From contig JAGTWJ010000003.1 in the NCBI GenBank assembly GCA_020064725.1, positions 1,426,001 to 1,490,000 of the forward strand: DNA of 64,000 bases, in the 5' to 3' direction. Both the position numbers and the translations under genes were made by a program. The DNA comes from Drechslerella dactyloides. Lineage: Eukaryota > Ascomycota > Orbiliomycetes > Orbiliales > Orbiliaceae. Below, in pieces: positions 37,428 to 48,612 of the stretch (positions are counted from its first letter, which is position 1; the number at the start of each line of letters is the position of its first letter). The notes beneath the pieces were generated by a model. It saw only the letters and a list, made by a program, of their open reading frames with translations. It did no database searches and was not told the DNA's origin.

Positions 37428-40400
37428 TGTCGGCTGCTGTTTGCGGCAAGCGGCTACTGAGCTGCGTGAGCTCGCTCAGATCCGAGGGAAGACCCGCGGG
37501 CTATATACTACCTGCAGTTATATCAACAGTTCAGTCAAGCTGCAAAAACAAGAATAGCAGCTAGTCCAGCCGAAAAAGAGCTGGTATAGCGCAAGCGACA
37601 GACGGTACGGTATATAAGAAGCTCGGATGGGGTGACGCCCCCGCCTCTCGGTTACACTGAAGTGCCGCCCCCGCGCCAGCCAGAGGCAAAAATTACGACA
37701 CTCTCCCTGCAGACTCGTTTGAGCTGTCATTCCGGATGGTAACTCGAGGGCACAGAAACGTAAAAACACGGGCAGAGAGGGGGAGCAGGTGCCCAGCCCA
37801 TCGGCTCAGAGAACAATGCCAGAATGACGTGAGTTCATCCCGTCTTTACAGCACAGCTGGTAGATTGGATGTTTATACCTCATACTGCGTCTGCAACCGG
37901 CCAATGGCCCGCCCGGGCATCCAGCACGGTGCCGTACAGAAAAAGAAAGAAGTGAAGCTTAAGAGAATTTCAACATACCCGCTTTCTTCTCGCGACCAGT
38001 GTCGTGCGGAATGGTTCAGCCCGCAATTGGCCTTTGTGCGTTGTCGGTACCTGATTGGGTCCTACCAAGCCGAATGCAGCAGCTTGCAGGGGCACAAGGA
38101 AGAAAAAAAAAATTCAAGTCCAGAGCAAGATGGTCCGCAGTTGGTATGCAAGCTAGGGTTGAGCGAAGGAGGGGCTCGTCTGCTTGTCGGTATCGATAGT
38201 CGTCCGCCGACAGAGCACACAAATCCCAAAGTGGGAGGAAGCGTCCAGCTCAGCTGAGCCAGATGTGCCGCCGAGGTATAAATAATTTTATGCTTTGTCG
38301 AAGATTACTCAATATCGCTGGTAAATTGTACTCTGCAAAGGATCGATTTTGGAATGAGTCGTAAAAAGTCGTGGCGGCTGGCTCGGTGTATATGCGGCAG
38401 ATTCAAAAGCGCAGGTTTTATATATCGTTGGTTATATGCAGCTATAAAACCCGACGTATCAAGAGACAGAGCATTAGCGAGAGACAAGTCGAGGATCAGG
38501 CCAAAAGGTGATCACTACGCGCCGATTATTACCTTCAGAGTTGAACTTTTTTTTGGTTCGTCTTCTTTTTCGCACAGTATCTCTATAGGTCGTAGGGAGT
38601 CCGAATTTCCAGCCCAAGCGTCGAAAATGAATGCCAAAGGTTTATACAGTTTCGTTCGTTCGTTTGTTCGTTCGCGCACAGGCAAAAACCGGAACCAAAG
38701 AAAAGTAGGGGTATCCTGCGCGAAAACGATGCGAAAAACCGATGCTGATGCAGCGAAGGATTGATCGATCCGATCTGAAGCTGAAGTCCGGGGCCGAAGA
38801 ACGAGATGCCAGAGAGCGAGCAAGTTACGGACAGGGTGCTCAGGCCGTCGGTATCACAGATTCAAGACACAAAACGGGGGAAAGAATAAAACGGTAGATA
38901 AATATTATGGCTGAAATGAACGAAGAAGGCGAGTGAATGGGACGGAAAGATATCGTTAAGCGGCCGTGAAAAGTTGAGACTGGCGCAAGGTGATGCAGTT
39001 GCAAGAGACGGACGGACGGCGGCTGTTTCTTCCAGGCTGTACCACGGGGAGCGAAAACGAGCACCAGAAGCTGCTGTCCTGAGGTGTCCGGCGACGAGAC
39101 GTTACGAAACTAGCACAATCGGATCCTTGTGGAACTAGGAAAAGGGCCTCCAAGGACGAGAGCGGTCGTGGGTATCGAGATTGGACGGCAGCAAAGGAGC
39201 GAATCCGCGAGAGCTTATCGTCAGAATCAGGAGCCAGGCCAAGGGAGCTGCGAGGCGCCAAGTGACTGACTAATCCTGGAGCAGACGATCAGAAGGAAGG
39301 TCAGCCAGCGGGCAGCTTGAACGGTAGACGACGAGACGGCGACGAAGGAAGCAGCGGCAGGCTGGGACAGAAGCAGATGGGCACGGCGACGGGGAAAGCA
39401 GTGTCCGCGACGTCGTAGCTGCAATGTTCGAAGGATACGAGTCTTGATCTCTTACCGGCGGCGAAGGACGAAATCCGCTGTTCGAGACGGGCGTTTAAAT
39501 TGAATTGTCGCTGTCGGACCAACAAACGATAGCTGGCGTGGAATTGGCCGGCAAAAAACGTACGGACTGAAACTAGCAAGAGGTACCCTGGGCTGTATGC
39601 ATCGATCAGGGTTTCCACCGGCTGGCTGAGGGAGAAGAAGAAGAAGAAAGAAGACAAAAGATGATGGTGATGGATGAACAGAGGAAAGGACAACCGTCAG
39701 ATCAGAGCATCAGCGAGCAGAGGCTGGCGAGAAGGAAGAGGAGGATGATGAGGGGCGGTCCGTCTTCGGCTGTCAGCTGGCGAAGAGCTTACTCCTCCCT
39801 TTTTTCTTTCTTTCTGGCTTTCTTGCTTTCCCGTCGACTGGGCCGGGTCGTCAGGAGCAGAGCATCGAGTGTGGGAATAAAAGGTGGAGGAGGAGGAGAG
39901 AGTGGAAGTTGAGTGGCCCGGCCGCTAGCGCCTGCTGCTGGCCGCTGGCTGGCTGCTGGCTGGCTGCGTGATAAACGTCCTCGAGGCAGGTCGCCCCCTG
40001 GCTGCCGGCTTAGCTGGACTCGGTCGCAGGCCAGCACGAAACTAGTCAACTTGCCGTCGGCCTGCAATCAGAAAGAAAGACCGTGCCAGCGGGCGGGCGT
40101 GGGAAGGAAATGCCCGGACGCTTCAATTCGATCGCACAGGGGATGCCAATGCGGTAATGTGAGGCCTGAGCAGGTCTCTTTGTCGCAGTGTGCTGCGAAC
40201 GGACGACGATGTCGACATACTGACTGACTATGTGTATGTGCCATACTCGCGATCCCATGCTTATGCCATACTACCTGCTACTACACCCACATGCTACTAG
40301 CTACTACACCATCTTCACGGCTCCCATGCACAATCCCCCGCACCAAGCAGCTCTGATCACTGCTCTCCTAACCTCAGCGATGCAGATGCCGTCCAATTGG

Positions 40401-43400
40401 CCGGTTTCACGGGCGACTCGAGTCCCCGTCCAATCCTCACTCTCCCTTACGCCCCCTTCTCACGAACGAATAAACTTCGAATCAAACGCAGAGGGAGCTA
40501 GCTACTCTCCACTCGAATTCCGACGAACGCCGTCAAATAAAGCTAGCTCGTGCATACGTACGTACAGCATGTATGTAAGTATGTCCTTATGTATGTGTGT
40601 ATGTACCTCAGTTTAAGTTAAGCTACAGTACATACCCAGGCCATGCAATGCATCAATCGTGCAGGGAGGGAAGGCCACCGAACTGCTTCGAACACTGTGA
40701 GCTGGCCGCCAAGCCCAGCTCACCGTCCACCGCAGTACTGCACTACGCACGCTACAGATAGTCGACCATCGATAGCACCACCATAGCTGTACCCTTGGTG
40801 GGCCGCTCATGACCCCGACCACCAGGTGGTTGCAAGCTCGTCTATATATAAAATACAGGAAACAAGATGAGCGAAAAAAAAAAAACCGCTTCAACCCCCG
40901 CCGGCTAGCTAGGGCTGGATGCTCGACCACCCGGCCGGCCAGCTCATGCACTCGATCGGGGTGCGTTTCACATACGACGACTGTCGACGACCAATCCGGT
41001 GGGTACGATAAATCTGCAAATCGAGCAGAAACCCGCGGCGCTCCCTCCCTCCGACATGGCAGCTGCGTCTGTCAATGTTAGCTTCCCAATTATAGACGTG
41101 GGGTTATATTCCGACATCCAATTCTGTGCACGGTCGCGGTACTTCTCCTCGCTCCTTCCGCGTCGGTGTCGACAGGTACCTGTACGCTGCATGCATCCTC
41201 GATGCGGTAGGTTGTGCAAACCCGCATGCGAACCACGTGCATTCCACAGAAAGCTAGTTCAGTCGATACAGACACAAATGCGTGCTCAAATGGCTTGTTG
41301 TCCATGGGCTGGACCTGGATATTGCTATATGTCCATGAAATTCGCTCAACGGTTGCATTGCATTGGATCATGAATATGATATCCTATCCACCGCCGTCTC
41401 CTTCGCATGCCGTGACCAAGTATGTCTCTGCTCGCGAATGATATGATCCTATCAGAAAAGCATGACCTGGCGTTGCAATGGCTGTGGAAAAGCGGATATT
41501 GCTAGGTCACACTACCTCTGGCCAGATGGAGCCCGCCGTTCCATTCCAACCCAGGAACACAGTTCGCGCTTCGGGAACCGCATGAAGGAAATGCCTCCAT
41601 CCATAACGCAGACCAGTCCGGCAAGCCGACGCGTCGTGAGGTCACACGTATGCCTCAAACCGATCGATGAGCACATCACCTGAAACCAAACCACTCACCG
41701 ATCTCCAGTCCAGCTAGTTGTCATTTCGCATTCATTCATTCAATCATTCATTCCAGCAGACGCCAGGCCAATGCAGCACAGCTAGCCAGCCAAGCCGGAC
41801 TGCGATCCATACCACGAAACCTCCACAGCAATCAGGGAAACGTCGAACTCCTGAGGCCACCCTATTCTTAGCCCGCTAGCCGGACATGACTGCGGATCGA
41901 TGTCCGTCCGTCGCGTCCGTCGCGTGCGGACACGAACGGACTCGCCTCGACTCCATCCTGCAGCGCAGCAGCCGGCGCCAGCTATATCACAGCAATTAAG
42001 CCGAATCAAACCTTCCATGCCTTCCTTCCTACAGCTCGCTCGCTCGCTCGCTTCGGCCTATTGCTCCTCGACACCCAATGCACCGTCCATGCACACTCGC
42101 ATGCATGCAAGGCAGGCAGCTCTGTCTGCTTCAGCTCTGCTCGTCTTACGTAACTTGTACCGACGACCTCCTTTCGCGCAAACATAAGCTATGCATTGCG
42201 TTCCGGCCGACGAGTCAAAAGGCAGTAACTGACAGCATGCGCATGCTTGGACGCAGTAACGTTAAGGTGAGTGAGCTTCCTACATACATGCAAGCTAGCT
42301 CCAAGCTACATACGGCAAGGGCATCTCACTGCAGCAAGGGCGTTTCAGAACCCCATATGCATCTTCATTGGCCACCGCATAGACCTACTACCACCCTTGA
42401 CGTGAATCGGAATGTAAGCTCCTATTTCACATACTACAGACCCTCGAAATCGAATCGATCTCCGATTGATATCTACAAATATAGATAGGAGGTCGAGCAG
42501 CATGCTTCTAGAAATTAATCTCCACATAAAGTACGTGGTATAGCACGTCCGGCCGAGCCGCGGTACATCTGTAACCTGAAATATCGAAATAAAGGGGGTG
42601 CACGCACGTCGCCTCGTCTCAGGTAGAGAGCGGTCCGGTGGAGCGCTCGAGCTCCCGCGCTGCAATCGAGTGCACACTCCCAGCACAGCATTGCCAGGAT
42701 GATCCAGTATCGCTAATCGCCGCGGTCCGGGATACCCTTCGCATGCCATCCGATACGGCACCCATGAAGCTTAAGGAGACCAGATGCAGCGTATCGTGTT
42801 ATCGACCCGGCACGTATTCGGATAGGACAGCAATTGCCAATTCGTACAAGTTCTTAGCTGAAAGCAAACTGAAATCGTATGAGTGTTACACGCGGCATAT
42901 CCCATGCTAGACTGGCTTTATATATAATTTACCGTATTTATCTTGTCTTGTAAATCAAATGCCATTCTCAGGGCCGGCGAAGCCGTATTTTACGTCTTTG
43001 CAGGTACGCACCTTGGGTACGCTATCCAGCGCTTTGCCTGTAAAAGGGAGGGTCTGGTTTACGTGACCCAATTTTCGCAATTGCAGCCTGTGACTCTCGT
43101 ACAGCCATGTGGGCTATAGCGCTATATGATTCCTCAGCAGCAGCAACGTACCAGAATACAACAACAACGATTACTCGCGCAAGTCGGAGAATTTGAGGGG
43201 GGAAGCCTGAATTCAAGATGGGGAGCCCCATCCGGACACAATTGCAAATGCAACACGATCAGCTACGCTCTTCAAATTTATATTACTCGCTCCATAGATC
43301 TATAAATCTAAGTAGGCTAAGCATAAGATCTTCGAGACCAGGTCAAGCGATGCCGGCATGCCGACAAGGGGGGTGTATTGTTATATGTAGCTTTGGAACA

Positions 43401-43706
43401 AACCTAAATTGCCAAAGTATGCTAGTAGTTTGCATATGCAGCTTAAGTTTCGTAGAGCGGTCGATAGAATCCCCAAGGTTTAGAATGACTTCCGAAGGTT
43501 AACTTAAAACCGGTTAACCCCCTCATAATGACACGTATATAGTGCATCGTCACTGGCGGTACTAGTGCGTGCGTGCTATCATCGTCAGTCTATAGAGCTC
43601 TACCGCAGTATTTCTCCGGCACCCATATCGATAATCTTTCACCGTTTTAGCTAAATTTAGCCCCGGTACTCTTCCTGGCAATCGGTCCGTTCCGATTTCT
43701 CATACT
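37428..43706. other. 6.3 kb gene-free interval upstream of the poly-Gln gene
   Basis: No coding region with family features on either strand. It holds CT-rich tracts read in the direction of the poly-Gln gene (about 39,640-39,660 and 39,800-39,835), a TTCG tetranucleotide run (38,651-38,674), TATG/TACG runs near 40,560-40,610, a CATT run near 41,728-41,755, and a CTCG run near 42,034-42,052. A possible 3' splice acceptor (CTGCAG) lies about 85 bp upstream of the poly-Gln ATG, so part may be a long spliced leader. Confidence 0.55.
38651..38674. repeat. TTCG/TTTG tetranucleotide run
   Basis: Six near-perfect TTCG units. Confidence 0.85.
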
Positions 43707-45343
43707 ATGCTGACTGATATTGTTCCCATGGTCAACTTTGACCCCCTTCCGACTCCCGCTCTGCGCGTGCGTCGTGCTAAAAGAGTCAAAAGATCCAGCG
43801 TCAAGCTAGAGGTCGAGGATAGCCAATCGGAGGGTGATCATGATCATGGTTTTAAAGGTATGTCACATATCCCAAATTGCAAACTCACAAGCCATATATT
43901 ATCTCTCCATGCATCTCGAACGATACAATATACATACATGCATATCCACCGCCCTAAATCAGCAGCACCAAGAGCCCTACACCATACCGCAGCCGTACAA
44001 TCATCGCATGTCACGCATATATTTATATCACCGAAATCTCTCTATAGATCTACCGTAGCTAACTTATAACCTCACCTTGTCGATAACAGAAACAAACCTC
44101 ACGGTGTCCTGGCACACAGTTACAACCGCACCGGCGGCCTCGACGTCGACCCCCCGCGACAGCCTAACAGCAATCGAGAAAGCCCAAGAAAAAGGCTGCG
44201 GTTACCTCCTCCTGGAAAACATCGACGTCCCCGTTCGCGCGGACATTCTCAAAACCATCTGCGAGCGCTTCGACAGCCGAGATATAAAGTATGTCCATCA
44301 TTATATATAACCTCCCTCTCCTTCCTCCGATGCCCATGCCCAATGTATACTATCAAATTCTTTCAGCCAGTTGACATGCTAGCTATATAAAGAGTAGGAT
44401 ACGACTCCGTGCGTAAGGAAATCAGCATGTCGCTGCCAGACTACCTCCGCGAAGCAGGCAGCGTCTGGATGCTCACCGCCGTAAACTGGCTCTCCTCACA
44501 CGGCCACGGCCGCATGCTCGAACCCAGTCCGCGTACGTACCCCATCCAAACCACATCCCAGCACCTTATACTCACACGCTGATAACATCGCCGGCCGTGT
44601 CTAACGTACGTAAAAACCATAATATAGGATGTGATATGAGCGGCATGTACACCGGCAGCATCAAAGAAGCAGACTGGCAAATCCGCCCCCGCAACTCGAA
44701 ATTCCCAACCGTCGTCGTAGAAATGGGTACGTCAAAGCCATACAACCAGCTGCTCCGCGATAAGGATCTCTGGCTGCAGGGTACGAAGGGCGTATGCAGT
44801 GCCGTCGTGCTCGTCAACTTGAAAGTCGAGAAGGACAGCATCATGGGCTTCGTCGAGCTGTGGCGGAAGGACGGGTCCAAGAGTTACCACGTACGTTCCG
44901 TTAACTATCACCTAGATCTCATTGATTCGCTGAGACTGTAGCTTACTTTAAATGTTATCGTAGGACATATTCCCGTCGTCGACGGCCGAAGAAGAGAAGG
45001 CTACAGTCAAGAAGAAAAGGAAGAAGAGAAGGAGGTCGACCTCGCGGAGGCGTTAAAGAATATCTTCACACCCACGCCTGAACCAGAAGACGCACCAATG
45101 ACAGACGGAGACAAAGCTATACATAAAACCGAAGACGATACACCCACCGTCAAGGGCGACGAGTCCACAGTTGAAGGAAACAGGCCAACAGCACCCGACG
45201 ATCCCTATCTGCTGGCCTTGGAAATCTTCGGACACGCTGCGAATTTACCCGTGAATATGGATCCGAATACCAGGCTGGTACTGCCGTTGGCGGAACTGCG
45301 GGACAGAATCATGGCGTCCGTCACCAACGGTAGTTCTTTGTAA
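43707..45343 (+). CDS. Fungal protein with PD-(D/E)XK nuclease-like core
   Basis: Exons 43707-43857, 44090-44288, 44393-44532, 44628-44890, 44942-45343; 384 residues. The N-terminus has a basic patch (RVRRAKRVKRSSVK) that could be a nuclear signal. The core encoded by exon 4 reads EADWQIRPRN, then PTVVVEMGTSKPYNQLL, DKDLWLQG and VVLVNLKV. The spacing of D179 and E195-x-G with the following helix resembles the restriction-endonuclease-like domains common in fungal unknown proteins; a clear catalytic Lys is not evident (M196 in E-x-G). The C-terminal exon has an acidic region and a short helix (DPYLLALEIFGHAANLP). Exon 5 was placed at the CTGTAG acceptor because the later TCGTAG acceptor gives an early stop. 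Enzyme activity is not established. Confidence 0.72.
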
Positions 45344-46652
45344 TTACATTACAACGTACGGTTTGATGTTTGGGTTATCGTTTGGTCCGGAGTTTGTGAT
45401 ATCGACGGCCGTTAAGCTCGTCAGACTATATATCTATTTCCTGTTTATCTTGTTAATGTATACCCCGGGATTTAACTTACACTATAATTTGATATTATAG
45501 ATGATCTCTAGCCCTTCTTTCTGACGCTGAAAGTATGATATATATAGGTAGCTAGCTCAGCCATGCAGAGTTATATATTGCTACCATTTCCCCCCATCGA
45601 TATCTGCGTATACGTAAATATCGGACTGAAGAATTCTGGAATCATTATGAGTGCGTGTAAGATGAGGCCAGTAAATCTCGAGCTCAATCGCACGATTGTA
45701 CAATTAATGTAGATATATATATATAGCTATAGAGTAGAAGTGTGTGGGTTTGGCTTGCGCAATTGCGAGACCACTATGGAATATTGCCGAGGAAGATCGC
45801 CTCTCCCGCAACAGATTCATAGACTTGGTTCTAACAGGTATTCTCTGCGTCTGCGACTGGCCTTGGGACTACGTATACGTCTGTGGTATATTTAGTCTAG
45901 TGGCGCACACCTATCGAGCCTAGCTAAACCTCGCTCGTAGACGCCCAGCTTGTCCGGTCACATTCTTTCGGCTTGGCTGAACCCATAAACCAATGAAATC
46001 AGATTCAAAAGCTTAGCATACCAGTACCTGTATCACCATACGACTTCAGAACGGATGTCTTACATATCAATCCCTTGGATAGAAAGAGCATGCAGGATAT
46101 CAATATATAATGTCTCATCCAGCCGTATACAGCAAGACCCAAGCCGCTCAAGCCAACGACCGAGCACCCGGGAGGGACCACAAGCCAGCGCAAGAAAATA
46201 CCAAGATAAGTACCCGATACAACCGCGACCAGCCTCCTCAATACAATTCGGTAAACCGACACCCCCCAAAAGGAAAGTAGGAAGGGAAGGAAGGAGAGCC
46301 TTGCAAAGTAATATCCATTATCATTCCACTGCGGTCGACCGACGCAGCCACGTCCACCGGTATATCGAACCGGTACGACGCAGGTGCTACAACCCAGCCA
46401 TCGATCAAATCGAATCGAATCTAACGTACATTCACCAATCCATGCATATCGCATAGTATGGATCCGCCAATCAACCCCATCACCCCATCACCATTCACCA
46501 CATCATTATATCATTACCACCCCATCGATCGATTCGCGTCGGCCGACATCAACCCTCCACTCGATTGATTATTCTCCACAGCGTAATTATAACCAAAGCC
46601 ACCGCACCATCGAGACCATCGTATACCGGCGCAGCACGTACGAGTGCAAGGT
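45344..46652. other. Intergenic region
   Basis: 1.3 kb, AT-rich, with a TA run near 45,712-45,724. 3' flanks of two converging genes; nothing else seen. Confidence 0.55.
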
Positions 46653-46778
46653 CTATACAGCGGAGTGGGCGCGCTCAGCCCGCTTCCGGGTCACGACCTT
46701 GTGCACGTAGATGCTGCCGACCAGCAACGCGATGGCGCCAACGAGCGCAAACACAACAATGGGACCCGGTGGGAGCAT
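46653..46778 (-). CDS. Tiny single-pass membrane peptide (41 aa)
   Basis: Below usual gene-calling length but looks real. It starts MLPPGP, has one hydrophobic helix of about 18 residues (VVFALVGAIALLVGSIYV), then a strongly basic tail (KVVTRKRAERAH), consistent with an inside-positive C-terminus. Upstream on the same strand are a plausible leader with a GTAAGT donor at about 47,428, an acceptor TTTTTAG at about 46,903, a TATA-like element near 47,655 and a CT tract. No homologue is recognised. It could be a small ER, mitochondrial or plasma-membrane subunit; that is inference. Confidence 0.55.
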   Translation of the reverse strand: MLPPGPIVVFALVGAIALLVGSIYVHKVVTRKRAERAHSAV

Positions 46779-47649
46779 CGTGTCGTTCTTTCTTTCTTGA
46801 TCTCGTCCGTTCGTTCAGTCTTTCGTCGGGGACTTATCCGGCACCTCGTTCGTCGCGTTCGTTCGTTCACTCGTTCGCGGTGATAAATGCCGTGCTAAAA
46901 ATTAAGATGAGGGACGTCGTCAGCGCCAATACTTGCACACTTGGTACGCCGTCTTGTGCAACTCTTGGCTGCGTCCGCCAATCGAGCCCAGCGCAGCCGG
47001 ATAGCATTGCCGAGGTGACTTTTCTTTTCATCCAAGCGAGACAAGCAAGACAAGACATGGCATGATAAGACGAGAAGGGTACTTTCGCCAGGGTCCGTAC
47101 CACGCGATGGAAAGGGCAGGTAAGACAGGAAGGCAAGGCAGGTGCGGACGATATCGTACGATAGATGGGATAGGATAATAAAATATAATCCCGCAAATGC
47201 AATCGGCGGGGTGGAGTGATTGATAGCAGAATTGTAGGCGGCCACCGCCGAGGGACTGAGGGAGGGAGCGTCCTGTCTGCGCATGACGGTTGGATCCCCG
47301 GATTTCGACAGCCTGCCTGCCCGCCACGCGACAGACAGGCAGAACGAACCGAGGTGGGAAATGCACCACAGAGAACATAGCACAGCGCAGTGGGTGGAGA
47401 GAATGCGATAGACGGGTAGGTAAGTAACTTACAGACGGACGATGGACTACCTAACAGCTACTCGACGGGCAGCGTGTGTATGCAGTCGGGACGAAAAAGC
47501 GGAGACGAGCGGGCAGCAATTGGCGGGAAGCAGGAATCGATCAAGCAGCTCTGATGCTCGGAGACTCGTGAGGAAGCGGTAGAGGTTGAGGAAGGACGGA
47601 AGAAGGAAGGGTGGTGGGAGGGAAAGGGCGAGAAATGCGAGGAAGAGGA

Positions 47650-47668
47650 GTACCGTTTAAATATAAAT
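47650..47668 (-). promoter_or_regulatory. TATA-like element for the small-peptide gene
   Basis: Minus-strand sequence CATTTATATTTAAACGG lies about 215 bp before the proposed UTR-intron donor. Confidence 0.3.
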
Positions 47669-47720
47669 GCGATGGCGGGAATTCACTACCTTGACACCCT
47701 CCCTCGACCGTTACCTCCAC

Positions 47721-47770
47721 GAGAGAGAGAGACAGCGAGAGAGAGAGAGAGACAGCGAGAGAGAGAGAGA
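47721..47770. repeat. GA microsatellite with GACAGC interruptions
   Basis: Runs of GA broken twice by CAGC, giving an imperfect repeat of 18-20 bp units. On the minus strand it is a CT tract upstream of the small-peptide gene. Confidence 0.9.
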
Positions 47771-48612
47771 ACGAATGCAATGGATTCCCAGCTAGTTACA
47801 CTCGCCGAGCCGAGAGCGGACTAGCAGGACCAGCATGCATCTCCGCAGAAACAGGGCAACCTGTCCCCCATCCCGACAGTATTAACATTCACACCCTCAC
47901 AGTCAACTGCAGTTCATGTAGTCTGCCATGCAGACAGATGCAGCCGAGGAGCGCCGGGCATCATTGGCCGGGCTAGTGCGAGGTCCCTCCCTCCGTAATT
48001 CCATCACCTGCACTCCGCTGCATCGCCGGCTGTGCGCGATATATTTTTCTGGCTTCTATTCCGTACATACGATCAGAACATCGTCGTCCAGCCATCCCCA
48101 GATGCGCACTCGACAACTGTCCACCTATCCATCCAGTATATTCTACAGTATAATATTACCTGGGCACTTCCTAGGTTAATCATATAATCAAAAGGTGTAA
48201 TATGGAGAGGCAGGCGATGACGCGCCCCCCGGCAGCAGCTGTTGCTAAGCTTTCCGCCGGCCTGGGCACCATGCATGCATGCACCCCACGTCCGTCCGCT
48301 TTTCTCCCTTCTCTGTGCTCCTCGGTTGAGCGATTTTGCACAACCGGGCAAGTCCTCCCACACGGTTCTATCGATCATGCGGATATTTATTCTTTCCACT
48401 AGCTAGTGCATTACACATTACTAGAAATATTACGGTCAAGCTTGCCTGTATTTGTAGTGAAGCGAGGGCTGAATGCATTGGAGCTCCCAACCTGCATCCC
48501 TGTCGTTACGCATTATCGTGTGCTACCATACAAATACAACGGCCTCAACCGATAACTTCCCAAAACACCATCCCAATACACAAAAGACATCACGAATGCA
48601 AAATGTAAATTA

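Larger units (their letters stand above)
46779..48612. other. Presumed leader/promoter of the 41-aa peptide and intergenic DNA
   Basis: 1.8 kb. The minus strand from about 47,800 down reads like a spliced 5' UTR (CT-rich tract, TATA-like element, GTAAGT donor, GCTGAC branch-like site, TTTTTAG acceptor). The remainder to 48,612 shows no gene. Confidence 0.45.

Noticed and set aside
37736..38257. 173-codon + strand frame in the 6.3 kb gap
   Set aside because: No family features, mixed composition, no splice-supported extension.
39301..39693. 130-codon minus-strand frame with poly-His and poly-Phe runs
   Set aside because: Product of CT-rich tracts; no domain. More likely leader or regulatory DNA.
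47721..47770. Regular GA repeat considered as a CRISPR-like array
   Set aside because: A simple dinucleotide microsatellite with no unique spacers, in a eukaryotic genome.
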